This document shows positions 1 to 8,069 of a DNA stretch of 16,148 bases, piece by piece. The position numbers and the translations under genes were made by a program. Source of the DNA: PZPK01 sp963974595 (GTDB taxonomy: Bacteria > Pseudomonadota > Gammaproteobacteria > Pseudomonadales > Oleiphilaceae); assembly GCA_963974595.1 (NCBI GenBank), contig CAXBDA010000066.1, positions 1-16,148 on the forward strand, written 5' to 3'. Under the pieces are notes generated by a model. That model worked only from the letters and a program-made list of their open reading frames with translations, made no database searches and was not told where the DNA came from. The stretch's first letter is position 1. The number at the start of each line of letters is the position of its first letter.

Positions 1-919
1 TAGTGAGTTGAGATAATGACAGTGTTGAATCAATTTTGCCTAGGGCATTATTCTCAAGATCCAAATAAAGCGGAGGCTCTGTCAGCAACAAGGTGGCTTC
101 AGGTTTAATGCCCAGTTTAAGTGAATAGTTACTCTTTTTATCAAGTATCCATTCTGATGCCAGTTGGCGACTTGAACCTAGTTTTAAAGGCTCACTTTTG
201 ACCGATTCCCAAAATGCACGCCCAGTTTCGATCATCTTTTGCAATGCCAGATATCCCTGTTCATCTTTCAATAGCAGATCCCGCCATTGCCCCAAGCAGG
301 ATTTCAACAAAATGCCTATTTTGCTGTCGGCCTCACTCACGTAAGTAGGTTGCGTGTAGTAATTATCCGTGAAATCGTAGTAATTGATCGGCCGCCCCTT
401 CGCCAGCCCTTTGCCACTTTTCAGGGGATAGGTCACGATAAATTGGACTGTCAGAATACCTTCATCTCGGGTCGCTTGAAGCAGGAAGGCGATAAATTGC
501 TCTCTATGCTCTGTCGTTTGAGAATTTTTATTCTGCAAGGCCAAAGCATCAAGCCAATCAAAGCAGACTTGTTCGGAGCTTTTCCCTTGAAGACTCTTCT
601 TGGCGACCCGCGTTAATGTGGCATACTTTAAGCAAACAGCCGCAACATGTTTGCATTGATAAGCGATAGGGCAGCTACAGTAGCCTTCGATTTCAGCTTC
701 ATCATCGTACCAGTCGATTTCAACAGTCACAGTATAATGGTACTTCCCGGATCCCTTTACTTGGGCAGAGATAGAGACATCCTCGTCATTATCGATTATT
801 TCAAGATCACCCACTCTTCCCTCACCCAGGTAACTGTCACCGCGTTGGTAGAACGTATTACCTAGCTGTTCACGAATCTCTTGCTTGTTTATTTGCTTCA
901 AAGTTTTAGATCTCTTCAC
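1..919 (-). CDS. SWIM zinc-finger protein, N-terminal part of a probable SNF2-family helicase (runs off the window)
   Basis: An open minus-strand frame runs from a GTG at 919-917 to the window edge, about 306 codons without a stop. A zinc-binding SWIM motif C-x-C-x5-C-x-H is visible at residues C81, C83, C89 and H91 (CSCPIAYQCKH), following an acidic, strand-rich stretch. SWIM domains bind nucleic acid or protein. In bacteria an N-terminal SWIM followed by several hundred residues is typical of SNF2/HepA-like DEAD/DEAH ATPases, so I infer that the helicase part lies beyond coordinate 1; no helicase motif is seen inside the window. The GTG start is preferred because an in-frame TAG lies 13 codons upstream with no other start between, and GCAGG sits 6 nt before it. 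A TTG at codon 7 is the alternative. Base composition is higher in GC than the neighbouring restriction operon, fitting a core gene flanking an island. Confidence 0.8.
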   Translation of the reverse strand, partial: MKRSKTLKQINKQEIREQLGNTFYQRGDSYLGEGRVGDLEIIDNDEDVSISAQVKGSGKYHYTVTVEIDWYDDEAEIEGYCSCPIAYQCKHVAAVCLKYATLTRVAKKSLQGKSSEQVCFDWLDALALQNKNSQTTEHREQFIAFLLQATRDEGILTVQFIVTYPLKSGKGLAKGRPINYYDFTDNYYTQPTYVSEADSKIGILLKSCLGQWRDLLLKDEQGYLALQKMIETGRAFWESVKSEPLKLGSSRQLASEWILDKKSNYSLKLGIKPEATLLLTEPPLYLDLENNALGKIDSTLSLSQLT

Positions 920-1225
920 GGCGTGCCTGCGGCTTAAAAAGTAAAAATAGTCAGTCTAGCGTACAAAAAAAACCGATGATAACAGGTAATTTGAGGATGG
1001 ATAAGAATGATAAAATAAGGCAATGCTAAGAGGACGGGGATGTTGAGTCAATGGTTAAGTGCATGCCCCAATTGCTCAGCAACACCATTTACCGTCACAT
1101 TTAAAAACCACACCAACATGTGAGATAGGAGCATTGGCTGCCGTAGAACAAGGGTTTCGGGGCTACTTTGCCTTCGTTGAGCAAAACCAATTAAATTGAC
1201 CTGATTAAATCGATCAAGCCTTATT
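920..1225. other. Intergenic region with no convincing gene
   Basis: About 300 bp lie between the hsdM stop and the start of the SWIM protein. Two short plus-strand frames can be read. One is 27 codons from ATG 1040 (AAGAGG 6 nt upstream, contains a C-P-N-C pair) to 1123. The other is 46 codons from GTG 1059 to 1199, containing the protein-like string GALAAVEQGFRGYFAF. They overlap in different frames and could be a frameshifted gene remnant, but I recognise no family. A run of eight A at 964-971 precedes the SWIM gene. On the minus strand just after hsdM, a weak 4-5 bp stem around 1107-1124 followed by T5 could be a poor terminator. Nothing here is firm. Confidence 0.4.
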
Positions 1226-2779
1226 CTATTGGTCGATTGCGACTGTGGTTACAGGTAAGCCAGCAGCTACATCCTTGAATGCCGCTAACGCAGCCTCCAA
1301 ATGATCGATAATTTCTTGCTGTAAAATATCCGGCGCTGGCAAATTGCCTAAATTATCCAAGCTGTCATCTTTAAGCCAAAACACGTCTAAGCTGGCTTTA
1401 TCTCGGTTTATTAATTCATCATAACTGTAGTATTTAAATCTCTCAGACTCTTCTCTTATATGACGGTTTTCTGGCTTATAACATTGAATAAAATCTTTTA
1501 GATCGCTCAACATCATTGGGCGCTGCTTCAATGTGAAGTGCTTATTGGTTCTTAAGTCGTAGAACCAAATACCTTTGGTATGTACTTTTTCGTCACGCGC
1601 AGCATTGTCAAAAAATACTACATTTGCTTTAACACCATTAGCGTAAAAGATACCCGTTGGTAAGCGGAGAATCGTATGAACATCGCAGTTATTTAACCAT
1701 TTACGACGAATGCGTTCACCTGCACCACCTTCAAATAAAACGTTATCGGGCAATACCACAGCGGCTTTGCCTGTGTCTTTTAAGCTGGAAACAATATGCT
1801 GCAGAAAGTTTAGCTGTTTGTTGGTTGTGGTCGCCCAAAAGTCTTGGCGTTCATAGGTTAATGCATCTTTGTCTTCACCACCTTCTGCATTGGTGATCGT
1901 CATGCTGCTTTTCTTGCCGAACGGAGGGTTCGCGAGCACATAATCTACCTTGTCCTCACCCTTAATTGGGGTAAGTAAGGCATCTGCTCGCTCTACTTCT
2001 AGCTCACCATCAATGCTACCAATGTTGTGCAAGAACAGGTTCATTAAACACATACGACGGGTAGAGGGCACTATCTCGTTGCCACGGAAGGTTTCATCTC
2101 GTAGAAATTTTACCTGGTCTTTATTTAGTTTCGATTTAGCTATGGTATTTTCATCGTGCTTGGATGGATTCCAATGGTTCATGCCTTTTTCAATCCATTG
2201 TTCATCACCATACGTGATCCAATCACTGGCCGTTAAAAAGAATCCTCCCGTTCCGCATGCTGGGTCTGCAATGGTTTTTTTCGGTTCAGGGCGAACACAG
2301 GCAAGCATGGCATCAATCAATGCCCGAGGCGTAAAGTACTGGCCCGCACCGCTTTTGGTATCTTCCGCATTCTTTTGCAGCAAACCTTCGTACAAATCAC
2401 CTTTGGCGTCTGAATCTAGACTAATCCAGTTTTCTTCATTAATCATTTTGACGATACGCGCTAACTTAGCTGGGTCAGGGATTTTGTTTTCAGATTTGTA
2501 GAAAATAGCGCCAATCATGCCAGCTTCATTGGCTAAGTTTTTTAACACCTTGCGGTACTGTTCTTCTAGTTTCTCACCCGTTAAACCTTGCAAGGTTTCC
2601 CAATTATAATTGGTAGGAACTTTGGTATCTCTTGAATAAGGTGGCTGCGCATACTCATAGGCCATTTTTAAAAATAGTAGATACGTGAGCTGCTCTAAAT
2701 AGTCACCATAACCTACGCCATCATCTCGTAATGTATGGCAGTAATTCCAAACTTTTTGCACTAAGGCGGGGGCGTTCAT
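1226..2779 (-). CDS. hsdM: Type I restriction-modification system, modification (N6-adenine methyltransferase) subunit HsdM
   Basis: HsdM transfers a methyl group from S-adenosylmethionine to adenine in the bipartite site chosen by HsdS; two HsdM plus one HsdS form the methylase, and HsdR is added for restriction. The 517-residue length is normal. Visible features are the N-terminal helical HsdM domain (about 1-130), GAGQYFTPR at 144-152, the SAM-binding motif I DPACGTGGF at 172-180, and the catalytic NPPF at 284-287 inside VLANPPFGKK. These define an N6-adenine methyltransferase of the gamma class. The ATG at 2779 overlaps the stop of the upstream nuclease gene as ATGA; the stop is TAG. It is the last gene of the operon, separated from hsdS by three accessory genes, so its dosage depends on read-through of the whole transcript or on an internal promoter that I cannot point to. 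Confidence 0.96.
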   Translation of the reverse strand: MNAPALVQKVWNYCHTLRDDGVGYGDYLEQLTYLLFLKMAYEYAQPPYSRDTKVPTNYNWETLQGLTGEKLEEQYRKVLKNLANEAGMIGAIFYKSENKIPDPAKLARIVKMINEENWISLDSDAKGDLYEGLLQKNAEDTKSGAGQYFTPRALIDAMLACVRPEPKKTIADPACGTGGFFLTASDWITYGDEQWIEKGMNHWNPSKHDENTIAKSKLNKDQVKFLRDETFRGNEIVPSTRRMCLMNLFLHNIGSIDGELEVERADALLTPIKGEDKVDYVLANPPFGKKSSMTITNAEGGEDKDALTYERQDFWATTTNKQLNFLQHIVSSLKDTGKAAVVLPDNVLFEGGAGERIRRKWLNNCDVHTILRLPTGIFYANGVKANVVFFDNAARDEKVHTKGIWFYDLRTNKHFTLKQRPMMLSDLKDFIQCYKPENRHIREESERFKYYSYDELINRDKASLDVFWLKDDSLDNLGNLPAPDILQQEIIDHLEAALAAFKDVAAGLPVTTVAIDQ

Positions 2780-3846
2780 TCTTTGTTGTCCGAATCTGAG
2801 GAGTTGCTGTTAAGCAAAGGGTGCTGATTATACCTATCTTGAGCTTTACGAATAGCTTGCTGTAAGCGTTGGTGCAAAATATCTCTGTCTGGCAGTACCG
2901 CCAGATACTCCGCCACATGAATACCGGCACTGTCCATCTCTAAAAGCTCGACCTGTTCCTTATTCTTTTCGGCACACAGAATAATCCCTAGCGGGGGTTC
3001 TTCGCCTTGTTGGCGTTCGTACTTATCTAACCAGCGCAGGTAGAGCTCCATTTGGCCTTTATAGTGGGGTTTGAATTTACCGAGCTTTAAGTCAATCGCC
3101 ACTAAGCGTTTTAGTTGGCGGTTGTAAAACAGCAAGTCGATATAAAAATCGTCGCCATCCAACTGAATCCGTTTTTGCCGTGCGATAAACGAAAAGCCTG
3201 CACCCAGTTCTAGTAAAAACTGTTCTAACTCCCGTAATATCGCATCCTCTAAGTCTTTTTCTAGATAGTGGTCATTCAAACCTAAAAAATCCAACACATA
3301 GGGATCTTTCAACACCAGACTTTCTGACACGTGCTTATTCTGTGCCAGCTGTTGCAGCTCTAGTCTGATAGTTTCTTCTGGCCGTTTAGAAAGTGCTGTG
3401 CGCTCGAATAACATGCTATCAATACGTTCAGAAAGAATGCGGGCGCTCCAACCTTCACTAGCCGTCATGTGCGCATAAAACTCACGCTGTAAAGGTTCTT
3501 TTAATGCCATTAATTGGCGAAAATGTGTCCAACTCAATTGTGCACGCAGTGAGTGCACAATGTTGGCGTCGGGGAAGGTTTCATAAAACTGCACCATATA
3601 TTGCAGGTTACGTTTTCCCCAGCCTTTGCCAAATTCATTCGTTAATTGTCGCGACAGTGTGGCGACAATTTGTTTACCATATTCAGCACGCTCACCCGTG
3701 AGTATTTCTTGCTTAATTCGCTGACCAATTTGCCAATACATCATGGTGAGCGAAGCATTTACCGCAACAGTAGCTTGTTGTTTGGCTTGGGTGATTAGAA
3801 TCTGGATTTCAGTAAACAACTCATTATTTGGCGTTAATTTAGACAT
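2776..3846 (-). CDS. DUF1016 (YhcG-type) PDDEXK nuclease
   Basis: The protein has 356 residues. The N-terminal half (about 10-170) matches the helical DUF1016 N-terminal domain (MMYWQIGQRI, GWGKRNLQYMVQFYETFP, LSWTHFRQLM). The C-terminal half (about 175-340) is the DUF1016 nuclease domain with a PD-(D/E)xK core: D237 in DDFYIDLLF, then D252 and K254 in IDLKLGKFKP, and Q265 in KGQMELYLRWL. The family is common beside type I restriction genes; its exact target is not known to me, so DNA cleavage or an accessory restriction role is inference. I chose ATG 3846 because it overlaps the ptuB stop as TAATG and has GGGG 8 nt upstream. A GTG at 3855 (three extra residues) has no usable ribosome binding site. 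Its stop overlaps hsdM by four bases, giving translational coupling. Confidence 0.9.
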   Translation of the reverse strand: MSKLTPNNELFTEIQILITQAKQQATVAVNASLTMMYWQIGQRIKQEILTGERAEYGKQIVATLSRQLTNEFGKGWGKRNLQYMVQFYETFPDANIVHSLRAQLSWTHFRQLMALKEPLQREFYAHMTASEGWSARILSERIDSMLFERTALSKRPEETIRLELQQLAQNKHVSESLVLKDPYVLDFLGLNDHYLEKDLEDAILRELEQFLLELGAGFSFIARQKRIQLDGDDFYIDLLFYNRQLKRLVAIDLKLGKFKPHYKGQMELYLRWLDKYERQQGEEPPLGIILCAEKNKEQVELLEMDSAGIHVAEYLAVLPDRDILHQRLQQAIRKAQDRYNQHPLLNSNSSDSDNKE

Positions 3847-4628
3847 TAGGCGCACCCCAAAAATTCTTCAATCCATTCTCGATCTTGGTAACCTTTTACC
3901 ATTTTTTTAGCAAATATTGAAAAAGGTGCATCAGGAGAAATAGCTCTTGCCAAGCTATCAACTGCTGTTTCAAATGCTTTATCTACTCCACTGATACCAG
4001 TGTTAAAGTCAGGGTATAATTCATCACCTGTTTCGACCCAATCCCTAATATCTAATGCCAACGATCTTCTTGCTTCATTTAAATCAGGATGATCTAAATG
4101 AAAGTATTTAATTGAATCAACAGCCCTTTTATTTTTTGTTATATCTTTAGGGTGCTTGGCTTTTGGTCTGCCATCATCATAAAAATCCAGCAAACTAACG
4201 TCTGTCATTTTGCAAGGATCTATTAGTACGTATTGTTCTGTATTCCTTTGAATTCTATTTTGCGCCTGTGTACCTTTAATAAGCGGAAAATGATCGCCTT
4301 TACCAGAGCTTTCACCTGTATCTGGATTTATTCGGATACTATTGCAAAACGTACAGGCATAGCGAAAGTTCTCATAATCACAGGTAAACCAAGGATATAA
4401 ACTTTTAGGTCGAAAGTGATCCACAGTGTTATCTGACCTATGCTCTCTCGACTCACAGTACCAGCATTTTCCATTTGATATTTCTTTTAATTTTGGTTTC
4501 AACTCTGACCAAATGGAATAGCCTTTCTTGGGCTCACAAACTTTATTATCAATGTCTGACTGCTTACTTTGAGCTCTGGTTTTCCAGTCTTGGGAAGGGT
4601 TTAATTTTCGAAGATCAATTCTCCTCAT
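3846..4628 (-). CDS. ptuB: HNH endonuclease, PtuB-like (TIGR02646 type), of a Septu-like pair
   Basis: The protein has 260 residues. It carries a zinc-bound HNH nuclease core: C55-x2-C58 (CWYC), D70-H71 (VDHFRPKS), C92-x2-C95 followed by N96 (CTFCNS), and H113 (GDHFPL). The two CxxC pairs bracket the DH exactly as in the HNH proteins partnered with ATPases in Septu and retron-Ec78 systems. The start MRRIDLRKL also fits that family. It follows the ATPase gene with a 14-bp overlap and has the best ribosome binding site in the operon, which suggests it is made in step with PtuA. In the model, PtuA holds or regulates PtuB, which cuts nucleic acid once phage is sensed; this is taken from characterised Septu/retron pairs and not shown here. 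The stop TAA shares its last A with the next ATG (TAATG). Confidence 0.85.
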   Translation of the reverse strand: MRRIDLRKLNPSQDWKTRAQSKQSDIDNKVCEPKKGYSIWSELKPKLKEISNGKCWYCESREHRSDNTVDHFRPKSLYPWFTCDYENFRYACTFCNSIRINPDTGESSGKGDHFPLIKGTQAQNRIQRNTEQYVLIDPCKMTDVSLLDFYDDGRPKAKHPKDITKNKRAVDSIKYFHLDHPDLNEARRSLALDIRDWVETGDELYPDFNTGISGVDKAFETAVDSLARAISPDAPFSIFAKKMVKGYQDREWIEEFLGCA

Positions 4629-6378
4629 ATTTTCCCTCCTGTTTCAATCTATCCATGACCTTCTGAATAAGTTTTTTACTAGCTTTTCTTTTTTCATCAG
4701 ATGATAGCTGGTCAATTTTATTATTTTCAGCTTGCTGACCATCAAATTCATATCGAGCACGCAAATACTCTTCGAATACTCTATCCCTCGAAGCATACCT
4801 AAACCCAAATTCATCTAATTCTTTATTTATTGCTGCAAGCTCTAACTTTTCAACATCTGTTAAGCGCTCATTTTTTACAGTAATTACCCGTTTTCGCTCA
4901 AGTAAATCCTCAGTATAGGTATCGAGCGAAGAGGCCAAACCAAACATATCACTTGTAATAATCCCAGCATACCCCATGCCTCTAGGATCAAAGTTTGGTT
5001 TATGAGAACTAATCTTTCGAGATTCAGAGTTATCATCGCGACTCAATATTTGAACTTGGTTACGCGTCAACTCAGCTATTGCGATAGGGTTATGCGTCGT
5101 TAGCACGATATGGCTGTTGTTCTCGCCTTTCGAGCCCGAGGTAACAAACTTATTTAGGTAATCAATGTAATCAACGCTCCACTTAGGGTTTAAGTGGGTG
5201 TCAGGTTCATCTAATAAAAATAAGCTTTCTTCTTCTGCTGTAAATCTAAGCAAGCCTAGTACGGTCAATAATTGTTGTTCGCCTTCACTGAGTTCACGAA
5301 AGGTTACACTTCCATCATTCTTTTTTAATTTAACTCGAATTCTTACTTCGCTTATCAGCTCTGATACATAGGTACTTTCAAGGTCACGAAAAAATTCTCT
5401 TGGCTCTTGATCACCCACTAGCTTCGTTAAGCTATCAATATCTTTGATAAACATATAAAGGTATTGACGCTTTTTTTTATTCCACAAAGTCGCTTCATCT
5501 TGTCGTTTAATCGTTATCGGCGCAGTTGCGACCTTATGTACACGATCAAGAAATTCACGAACAACCCCTTCAGCCCCCCAGAAGATATCAGGATTTTTTG
5601 TACAAGCACCATAACTACCCTTAGGCTCAGTACTCTTATTTAAACTCCATGATGGTTCATTGAGTTCTAACAATACCGAATCAATACTTTCTGCTTTTTC
5701 GTCCGTTTCTAAGCCCAACTGGGTATCCAGAAAGTGGCGAACTAAATCATCTTGTTTTAGTACAAACGCTAAGAGAACAAACTGGCTGTGAACAGGCATC
5801 GCGTAAAATAAGCGCCTTAAACCTGGGTCTTCTGATTTAGCATTTCGCAGTTTTTTATCATATTGTTGGAGATAAGGGCGAAATACAGATTGCATTCGGT
5901 CGCTGTGACCCGAGTAATAACCAAATACGTATTTTGGTAGAAAATCATCTTGTCGTTTTTTAAAGTCCGTAAATTTAATGTGTGCTAATTCAGGCTCCCC
6001 TGTTAACAAACTCCACAGATCAGCTTGTTTTGTTTGCTCATCTTTATTCTCACCTATATCTTTATAACTAACTAAATAAGCATCTTTCTGTAAATCTGGA
6101 TTGGCAATAATTTCAATTTCTTTCTCATGGCAAAAATATCGAAGAGTATAGGCAAAAGACGGCTTATCTTTTTCATTCTTGTCGTTTTTACCCATAATCA
6201 GGTCGCGAAAAAGAACAGCCAAAGCCTCAAGTACGTTCGATTTACCCGTACCGTTCCAGCCTATGACTAGGGTAATCCATTCTTGCTCTTCAAAGTCGAT
6301 GATGACATTTTTAAGGTTTTTAAACCGTTGATGTTCACCTTCTAGCTCTGAACCTATGGTAAATTTAGCTAAACGCAT
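4615..6378 (-). CDS. ptuA: ABC/OLD-like AAA ATPase, PtuA-like, of a Septu-like pair
   Basis: The 587-residue protein is an SMC/ABC-type ATPase. Walker A is GWNGTGKSN (40-48) close to the N-terminus. The signature is LSEGEQQ (363-369), Walker B is LFLLDEPDTHLNP (386-398, D390/E391), and the switch histidine is H429 in VLTTHNP. The roughly 300 residues between Walker A and the signature form the insertion typical of AAA_21/OLD-like proteins. After H429 there is a helical C-terminal region and no recognisable TOPRIM nuclease domain, which separates it from OLD nucleases and fits PtuA, whose nuclease is the separate HNH partner. The start ATG overlaps the hsdS stop as TAATG and has AAGGA 6 nt upstream. 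Place in the operon: between hsdS and ptuB. An unspecific R-linked ATPase (RloA/RloC-like) is the alternative label, but the HNH partner favours Septu. An A8 run lies at 5471-5478. Confidence 0.85.
   Translation of the reverse strand: MRLAKFTIGSELEGEHQRFKNLKNVIIDFEEQEWITLVIGWNGTGKSNVLEALAVLFRDLIMGKNDKNEKDKPSFAYTLRYFCHEKEIEIIANPDLQKDAYLVSYKDIGENKDEQTKQADLWSLLTGEPELAHIKFTDFKKRQDDFLPKYVFGYYSGHSDRMQSVFRPYLQQYDKKLRNAKSEDPGLRRLFYAMPVHSQFVLLAFVLKQDDLVRHFLDTQLGLETDEKAESIDSVLLELNEPSWSLNKSTEPKGSYGACTKNPDIFWGAEGVVREFLDRVHKVATAPITIKRQDEATLWNKKKRQYLYMFIKDIDSLTKLVGDQEPREFFRDLESTYVSELISEVRIRVKLKKNDGSVTFRELSEGEQQLLTVLGLLRFTAEEESLFLLDEPDTHLNPKWSVDYIDYLNKFVTSGSKGENNSHIVLTTHNPIAIAELTRNQVQILSRDDNSESRKISSHKPNFDPRGMGYAGIITSDMFGLASSLDTYTEDLLERKRVITVKNERLTDVEKLELAAINKELDEFGFRYASRDRVFEEYLRARYEFDGQQAENNKIDQLSSDEKRKASKKLIQKVMDRLKQEGKYEEN
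4634..4640 (-). promoter_or_regulatory. Strong ribosome binding site of the ptuB-like gene
   Basis: The minus strand reads AGGAGGG followed by AAAAT and the ATG at 4628, a near-perfect Shine-Dalgarno with 5-6 nt spacing. It lies inside the end of the ATPase coding region. It fixes the start of the HNH gene within a 14-bp overlap. Confidence 0.8.
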
Positions 6379-8069
6379 TAGTCGTCCTTAACTAGCTTTA
6401 GTTGATCGTAGTTTTCATTACGCTGTATTTTAATTAAGCCGTTTTTTTCTAAGGCGCGTAATTCAGCATAAATTTCTTCCACTCGGTCTGTCGAGGTTTC
6501 ATCTACAATGCCACACTTTTTAAAGGCGTCTTGCGCCTCAATCCAGCCGTTTTCTGCGGTTAAAACTTCTAATAAAGTATCCATTACATTATCTTTTTTT
6601 TTAGGTTGTCTAGGCTTACGAGGTTTGGCTATTTTTGCTAACTCTTCTCGTTCTTTTTTTATCTTTTCTAACAATACTGAAGCAGGTTCATCATTTGGGT
6701 CTTGCTCTACAAGCTGCCCTGAAAAGGCTGATTTAAGAATATTTTTACGTTGAGCTTCAGATTGTTTTAAACCAAGTTCTGTAGCTTGAATCTGCCTATC
6801 AATAGCATCAAATTCAACAGTAACGGCCTCAATTAATGCTTTTTGTTCGGCCTCTGATGGCAGAGGAATAGCCAATGCTCCCAATTTGGTTCCATTTACA
6901 TTCGCTTGTCCTGCTGTTTGATTCATTACCTCGGCAAGCCACTTTTTACCCAAAACTGAATTAATATAATGAGCTGCTATTTCTGGTAAGAAACACTCTG
7001 AAAATGTTACTGATATAAGGTAAGACGCATACGAAACCGGTTTCCCAATATCTCTGTATATAGCTGTTTTACCGACAAGCTCAGCACTATTGGTTCGATT
7101 AAATAGCAAGTCGCCATCGTTGAGTAATAGCTCTGGAAACTCTTTGTGATCAACGGGCAAATATTTCAAATTGCCGTAATCTAGTTTTCCATCTTGTATA
7201 TTGCCCATTCTCAATACTGGTATGCCAGTATTATCATCGTTTGTTTTAGATGATGAACCGTAACGTTTATTCATTGCTAATTGATCAATGCTCGCCCAAA
7301 CCCAACCACTCGGCAATTTGGGCAAATCACTGGTATCCGGTTTTACAGGCTCTGGGTATTTATCTTTCCAGCCTTTAGGTAGCGCTTTATCTTTGATTTT
7401 AAACTCTTCGAGTTTTTGTTGTTCCCATTGCTCGCGGCGTTCTTTAAGAATACGCGCTAATAACTTCTCGCCCGTTTCTGTGATTTTATCTGTATTTACC
7501 TCACGCCATTTTTGTGTCAGTGAACCTTCAACGGCACTTTTTAATAGTGATTGGCGGTATTGAGTGAGTTTGATTTGTGCGGATTTGAGTTCGGCAACAC
7601 CCGCATCTAGATCAGAAAAAAGCTCTTCGAGCTTTTCAACTATGCGAGTTTGTTCATTTGAGGGAGCAACTATAAATATTTTCTTACGCAAAATTTGATA
7701 GTGCCTGCTGTAGCCTTTATTCTCAATATCTAAATTAATAAGCTGAAAATACAGAAATTTATCATTCCAAATTGATGTTGGTGAAAGAAGTTTTACTCCA
7801 TCGGCACCAGGCGCAAAAGGTCTATTCAAAAACTTAAAACGGCGTGTATGATCTCCAAAAACAAGAATTGGTAGTGGAGATTTTATTACCGCTTCTTCCT
7901 CATTTGTATATCCGCCTATATAACCTTCACCTTGATCAATAACGGGGTAAAGGCCATTTTCTAAATAGTCACCCTTTTTAATTTTCAAGCCATTATCTGA
8001 AACAACATCAATAGATGCATCAAACTCAATTTGTTCCCATCCATTCGGTAATTCTTTTAACTCACTCAC
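6378..8069 (-). CDS. hsdS: Type I restriction-modification system, specificity subunit HsdS, with extra C-terminal wHTH-like domain
   Basis: HsdS chooses the bipartite target for both methylation and restriction. The 563 residues split into TRD1 (about 8-137, starting LPNGWEQIEF), conserved helix CR1 (138-190, NEQTRIVEKLEELFSDLDAG), a linker, TRD2 (about 252-403, starting LPSGWVWASI) and CR2 (404-455, ending ILKSAFSGQL). The two conserved regions resemble each other, as expected. Unlike a minimal HsdS of about 400-450 residues, it continues with a helix, a basic linker KPRKPRQPKKK (482-492) and a roughly 70-residue C-terminal segment (495-563) that reads like a winged helix. The start is GTG at 8069, overlapping the hsdR stop as GTGA, with AGGA 9 nt upstream. 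The stop TAA overlaps the ATPase ATG. An A9 run encodes the three lysines at 490-492. The recognition sequence cannot be read from the protein. Confidence 0.95.
   Translation of the reverse strand: MSELKELPNGWEQIEFDASIDVVSDNGLKIKKGDYLENGLYPVIDQGEGYIGGYTNEEEAVIKSPLPILVFGDHTRRFKFLNRPFAPGADGVKLLSPTSIWNDKFLYFQLINLDIENKGYSRHYQILRKKIFIVAPSNEQTRIVEKLEELFSDLDAGVAELKSAQIKLTQYRQSLLKSAVEGSLTQKWREVNTDKITETGEKLLARILKERREQWEQQKLEEFKIKDKALPKGWKDKYPEPVKPDTSDLPKLPSGWVWASIDQLAMNKRYGSSSKTNDDNTGIPVLRMGNIQDGKLDYGNLKYLPVDHKEFPELLLNDGDLLFNRTNSAELVGKTAIYRDIGKPVSYASYLISVTFSECFLPEIAAHYINSVLGKKWLAEVMNQTAGQANVNGTKLGALAIPLPSEAEQKALIEAVTVEFDAIDRQIQATELGLKQSEAQRKNILKSAFSGQLVEQDPNDEPASVLLEKIKKEREELAKIAKPRKPRQPKKKDNVMDTLLEVLTAENGWIEAQDAFKKCGIVDETSTDRVEEIYAELRALEKNGLIKIQRNENYDQLKLVKDD
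6594..6602 (-). repeat. hsdS: A9 homopolymer in hsdS at a domain border
   Basis: Nine A on the coding strand encode K490-K492, just before GATAATG. Adding one A gives AGA TAA, and losing one gives AAG ATA ATG TAA, so a slip in either direction stops translation within a few codons. The product would keep both target-recognition domains and lose only the C-terminal domain. An in-frame ATG (M496) follows directly. Confidence 0.6.

Noticed and set aside
1107..1124. Rho-independent terminator after hsdM
   Set aside because: The stem is 4-5 bp with a wobble pair; the T5 run alone is not enough to call it.
1657..2501. Plus-strand open frames across hsdM and the other operon genes
   Set aside because: They are shadows of well-supported minus-strand genes and show no domain or ribosome site of their own.
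3844..3855. GTG at 3855 as the start of the DUF1016 gene
   Set aside because: G-rich sequence directly abuts the GTG with no spacing, while ATG 3846 couples to the previous stop (TAATG) with GGGG 8 nt upstream.
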